The notes below the pieces were generated by a model. The model did no database searches and was not told the DNA's origin. It worked only from the letters and a program-made list of their open reading frames with translations. The position numbers and the translations under genes are program-made. DNA of 64,000 bases, taken from positions 102,603 to 166,602 of the forward strand of contig JXTB01000397.1 of assembly GCA_002914805.1 (NCBI GenBank). Direction: 5' to 3'. Source of the DNA: Parasponia andersonii (taxonomy: Eukaryota > Streptophyta > Magnoliopsida > Rosales > Cannabaceae). Below are positions 60,708 to 64,000 of the stretch, piece after piece (positions within the stretch are counted from its first letter, which is position 1; each line of letters starts with the position of its first letter).

Positions 60708-61064
60708 GGGTAAATTGTGAAATATTCTGAATTTTAGATGTTTTTCAATTTTAATCTTAAGATTTGATTTAAGTAAAATAATATTTGAGATTAAGAATTT
60801 TTAAAAATTGATAAATTTGATTGATTTTTAACTAATTTTAATTAGAAAAAGACAATAATACTCTTCATTAAAATTAGGTTAGTGCTTATTATTCTCCTTA
60901 ATTTAAAGGGTATTGTTGTCTTTTCAATACCAAATTATTCAAAAGTCAACTTACTATCAATTTTCATAAATTCTTAATTTTATAGTATTATTTTATAGTG
61001 TCCAAACTTCGAGATTTAAACTACAAAATATTTAAATGTCATGATATTTTTTCACAATTTATCC
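60708..61064. mobile_element. Long inverted-repeat MITE
   Basis: The left half starts GGGTAAATTGTGAAA and the inverse of the right half starts GGATAAATTGTGAAA. Pairing resumes through ATTAAGAATTT, AAAATTGATA and GACAATAATACTCTT / GACAACAATACCCTT toward the centre. It is about 357 bp and non-coding. No confident target duplication is seen, so the family is open (MULE- or hAT-like). Confidence 0.6.
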
Positions 61065-61093
61065 TTTTGATAAGAGATTTTTTTTCGGTGAGA

Positions 61094-61124
61094 AAAATGT
61101 GTTACCTTTCATGTAACACATTTT
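61094..61124. repeat. Perfect 12-bp stem hairpin
   Basis: AAAATGTGTTAC and GTAACACATTTT are exact inverses separated by the 7-base loop ctttcat. It lies just outside the MITE at 60708-61064. Role unknown. Confidence 0.75.
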
Positions 61125-61727
61125 ATGGCGTTACCAGATTATGTATATACAAATATGGAAAAATTACATAATAAACCTTAAACTTTAACTTTTTCACAAG
61201 AATCCTATAGGTTGAAAAAATTATAATACAGACCTCTGATTTTGAAATTTTTTTTGAATTCCCCTAATGAACACAAAAGGTTAAAATTATTTAAAGGAAA
61301 AACAAACTTACAAACAAATACGAACCTAAAAATCATGAAAGAAGAAGCTAAAATTTGACCATTTATATGGCTATTTAATTAAGCAATATTTTATCTTGTT
61401 TAGTAATTCTTTTAGGTTTATAATTTTTATAGTTGAGTCATTTTATTGTTTATGAATGACAAATTTGCATTTTGATTCACTGATTTTGAGAAGTTGTATC
61501 GACTAGAAGAAAATTGGGGAAAAAAAATCAAAGATTTGAATTGTTATTTTTCAAAATACAAGAGTTTTGTGCAAAAAGGAAAATAGATGTTACTTTGACC
61601 TTATCATCCCTCAATTAGTTAAGGAAAAAAGACACCCATTAATGAGTTTTGTACAATATTGTCACAAATATGATCCTTTGTGTTTTACTTATTTTTATAT
61701 AATGTATTTTAAGAAAAATACCGAGAT

Positions 61728-61896
61728 ATGGAGGATCGGCTTTTAATTCGAGAATTTTGTACATTCACTCACGATGCCATAGAAGAGATGGTCAACGATT
61801 CCTGTCAAGGCTGCTATGCTGCCACTGAGATGCTTTTCCATAATGGCGGACATATCTCCGTTGATTCAGAGTTTGTCGCTAACATCTATGGCCTTT
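61728..61896 (+). CDS. Unrecognised protein-coding exon candidate (first exon)
   Basis: From an ATG the frame reads MEDRLLIREFCTFTHDAIEE and continues EMVNDSCQGCYAATEMLF, HNGGHISVDSEFVANIYGL. Its composition is balanced (two Cys close together, mixed charge), unlike the low-complexity chance frames nearby. At 61897 a consensus donor GTGAGT follows, so the reading frame beyond NIYGL is probably intron. A TATA-like ttatataatg lies about 30 bases upstream of the ATG, which would be close. I do not recognise the family and see no matching downstream exon before the window ends, so it may be a broken gene or chance. Confidence 0.35.
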
Positions 61897-62769
61897 GTGA
61901 GTACAAATCCAACCCTCTGTTCTAGGACCATTTTCTTTGAGCTCTCGAGGGGGCAAGTAACCAATTTCATGAATTTTGTTTAACAAAACCTTAAAGTGAG
62001 GACTTGTTGGTTCAACCCAATTAGGTAGACCTAGAGCCAAAAACATTTCTGAGTTCAAACTCCCATTTCTTGTCGTAAGAACCATTTGAGATTTTCCCTA
62101 ACAAATGAGATAAGCATCCATTGCATTGATTCTTTTGAGCACTCTTTACTCCCTTCCAATAAGATTTCACTTCCTTACTTATTTATTTCCTCTTATTTAC
62201 AATAAAAAAAAAAAAAAAGAAAAATTAAAAAAAACCCCGGAAAACCCCGAATAGTGGTAGTTAATGTAAGCTCTCTAGTCTAAGTCATGCGTATATATGA
62301 GGACAATCAGGATAGGTCGATGGGTATTGATTCAAAGCTATGGGAATTCAACGTCTTTAATTTCTCAAGCCTTTTTTGATCGGTCTTCTTGTTTTTCTTC
62401 TTCTAGGGTTATGAATGATACCTAGGAGCTTGACCTCCATTTTGTGATTTTCTTTTCGGTTTTTTTAGCTTTAATTTTGTTGTTTGAAATATAGACAATT
62501 GGAATGTCGAGGCTTATTTATTTTTCTGATGATAAATTAGTTCGTAAGGTATTTGCTTAGTTCTTTTAATTTTGAAAATTGAGATTTTTTTCCTATTATT
62601 TTCGTTTCTTTTATCTGATTTGCATGCATTTATATATGCCATAATACACAAAAATATTCAAAGTGGACAAGTAGTTAAAGAATTGAGTAGAATTATTAAA
62701 AGTGGAATTGTTGCACACCAAATACTCGATGAAATTGATCAATGACAATTCAGTAGAAACCTTAGTAGT
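61897..62769. other. Non-coding stretch with an unrecognised minus-strand frame
   Basis: A 68-codon minus-strand frame (61879-62085) has natural-looking composition, including MFLALGLPNWVEPTSPHFK and IHEIGYLPPRELKENGPR, but no family I know. It overlaps the end of the plus-strand exon candidate, so at most one of them is likely to be real. The remainder is AT-rich with an A run at about 62203-62218. Confidence 0.3.
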
Positions 62770-63205
62770 TTTCTATGATTTACTTAGCTATATGATATTA
62801 TGCAAAAACGAAACTACGAAGGTTTCTAATCTTAGTTTCCTGTGATTTACTTAATTATAGGGCATTCTGCTAAAGGAAACCACAATGGTTTCCAAGAAAC
62901 TACAATGGTTTCCTATAATTTACTTACCTACATGATATTCTACAAAAAAAAAAAAAAAACTATGATAGTTTCCTGTGATTTGTTCAACTACAGACTATTC
63001 TACAAAAAAGAAATAGCAATGGTTTTCAAGAAATATTTGTAGTTTCTTGTGATTTACTTAAGTACAAGACATTCTACTAAAGGAAACTAAACTGGTTTCT
63101 AAGAAATTTGTGTGGTTTCATGTAATTTATTTACGTACAACATATTCTACTAATAGAAAACCAAATTAATTTCAAATAAATCTTTGTAGTTTTTTATTAA
63201 AAAAA
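62770..63205. repeat. Degenerate minisatellite, period about 60-74 bp
   Basis: The phrase tttcctgtgatttactta recurs at about 62770, 62836, 62909, 62969, 63043, 63116 and, weakly, 63188. Each is followed by a tacatgatattctac-like phrase and then an aaggaaac...tggtttc segment. About six to seven copies. Units contain a local palindrome GGAAACCACAATGGTTTCC, so transcripts could fold. Confidence 0.75.
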
Positions 63206-64000
63206 TGGCTTATTTACTAATACTACTGTATTTTCTAGCACTCAAAGTAATTAAAAAAAAGTACTAAAAAGATCGAATGAAGTTTTTATTATTTTTGAAA
63301 TGTCATAAATTTAGTAATATTTTTTGAACAATAGATATAAATATCAAAAACCCATTAGTCAATCAATTATCATGCAAAATTAGATTGAAAATGAGAAACG
63401 GTACCACTATTCTAGACAAGGCCTAGGTAATAGTTGCTACAAATAATTAAAACTAATTCATCAATCAAATCACAATTTTATAGTTTTTTTATAGAAAGAA
63501 CAATACTATCATTAATAGTAAAAAAAAATGTACAATACCTATTAAAGGTCTTTTGGGTACAAAACAAATATATAAGGTAAACTAGTTAGAATCGTCAAAG
63601 GAATTTTGTGAACTTAGATTCTCACGAGATTGATCCGGAGCACGAGAACTCAAGGATCATAACTCATGGATGTTGTGTGTTTCTCCACTTTTATTGGCGC
63701 ATTATGACTCTCCACTTAACATCTATTATTGGTGTCTCTCGCTTCAAATCTAAATACCATTAAAAGGCAAAAACTATCTTACATACCCTCTAAATATAAA
63801 TGATCACTAACTAAAAAAATTAAAAACATAATATCTAAGAAAAACTATTATAGATATAAATCTAGATAGATTAAAATAACAAAAATACAAATAAACCGAA
63901 AACCACCCCAGATCAAGTTCTCAGTGGACTAAAACTACCACAAATCTAGATACAATCGAGTTATACCTTCTCGAATTGAATGATTATTTGAAGATACAAC
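63206..64000. other. AT-rich DNA to the right edge, nothing recognised
   Basis: No coding frame, RNA gene or element end is supportable in the last 800 bases. Confidence 0.5.

Noticed and set aside
1-64000. CRISPR arrays, operons, riboswitches, prokaryotic defence systems
   Set aside because: Plant nuclear sequence; the only tandem arrays are minisatellite- or transposon-like and lack regular repeat-spacer spacing.

Overview
The window is nuclear DNA of a flowering plant, most likely a eudicot. It is AT-rich, its genes carry many introns, LTR retrotransposons are nested in one another, and two host genes belong to plant families: a BURP-domain protein and the large subunit of the nuclear cap-binding complex (CBP80/ABH1). 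A degenerate CC-NB-LRR resistance-gene relic is the third host locus. I cannot name the species. No bacterial, organellar or CRISPR-like sequence is present.

Layout. 1-9985: the right part of a decayed Ty3/gypsy chromovirus (+), split at 1062/7587 by a complete 6.5 kb Ty1/copia element of Sirevirus type (-) with a 5-bp target duplication. 9986-15750: AT-rich intergenic DNA with a 609-bp long-TIR MITE (13539-14147). 15862-20035: three-exon BURP gene (+) whose 3.1 kb second intron holds a tandem-repeat block. 20036-24148: spacer with a tRNA-type SINE copy and a copia gag remnant with one LTR. 24149-33174: complete 9.0 kb Ty3/gypsy element (-), with LTRs, PBS, PPT and TSD all visible but a broken coding region. 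33647-45322: CC-NB-LRR pseudogene (-) cut in two by a copia element (36157-42804), which itself carries a 1.8 kb solo LTR (38534-40338). 46646-59009: apparently intact 19-exon CBP80 gene (+), with a Tourist-like MITE and a SINE in its introns. 59010-64000: spacer with another MITE, a short unrecognised exon candidate and a degenerate minisatellite.

Functionally, only BURP (secreted or cell-wall/vacuolar protein) and CBP80 (RNA cap binding, splicing, miRNA processing) look expressible. Everything else is mobile DNA or relic. I found no evidence for an undescribed multi-gene system. The informative material is the layered insertion history, precisely dated by nested target-site duplications, and some details of the two live genes: a stop codon embedded in a consensus 5' splice site, a tiny first exon, and telo-box/site II promoter motifs.
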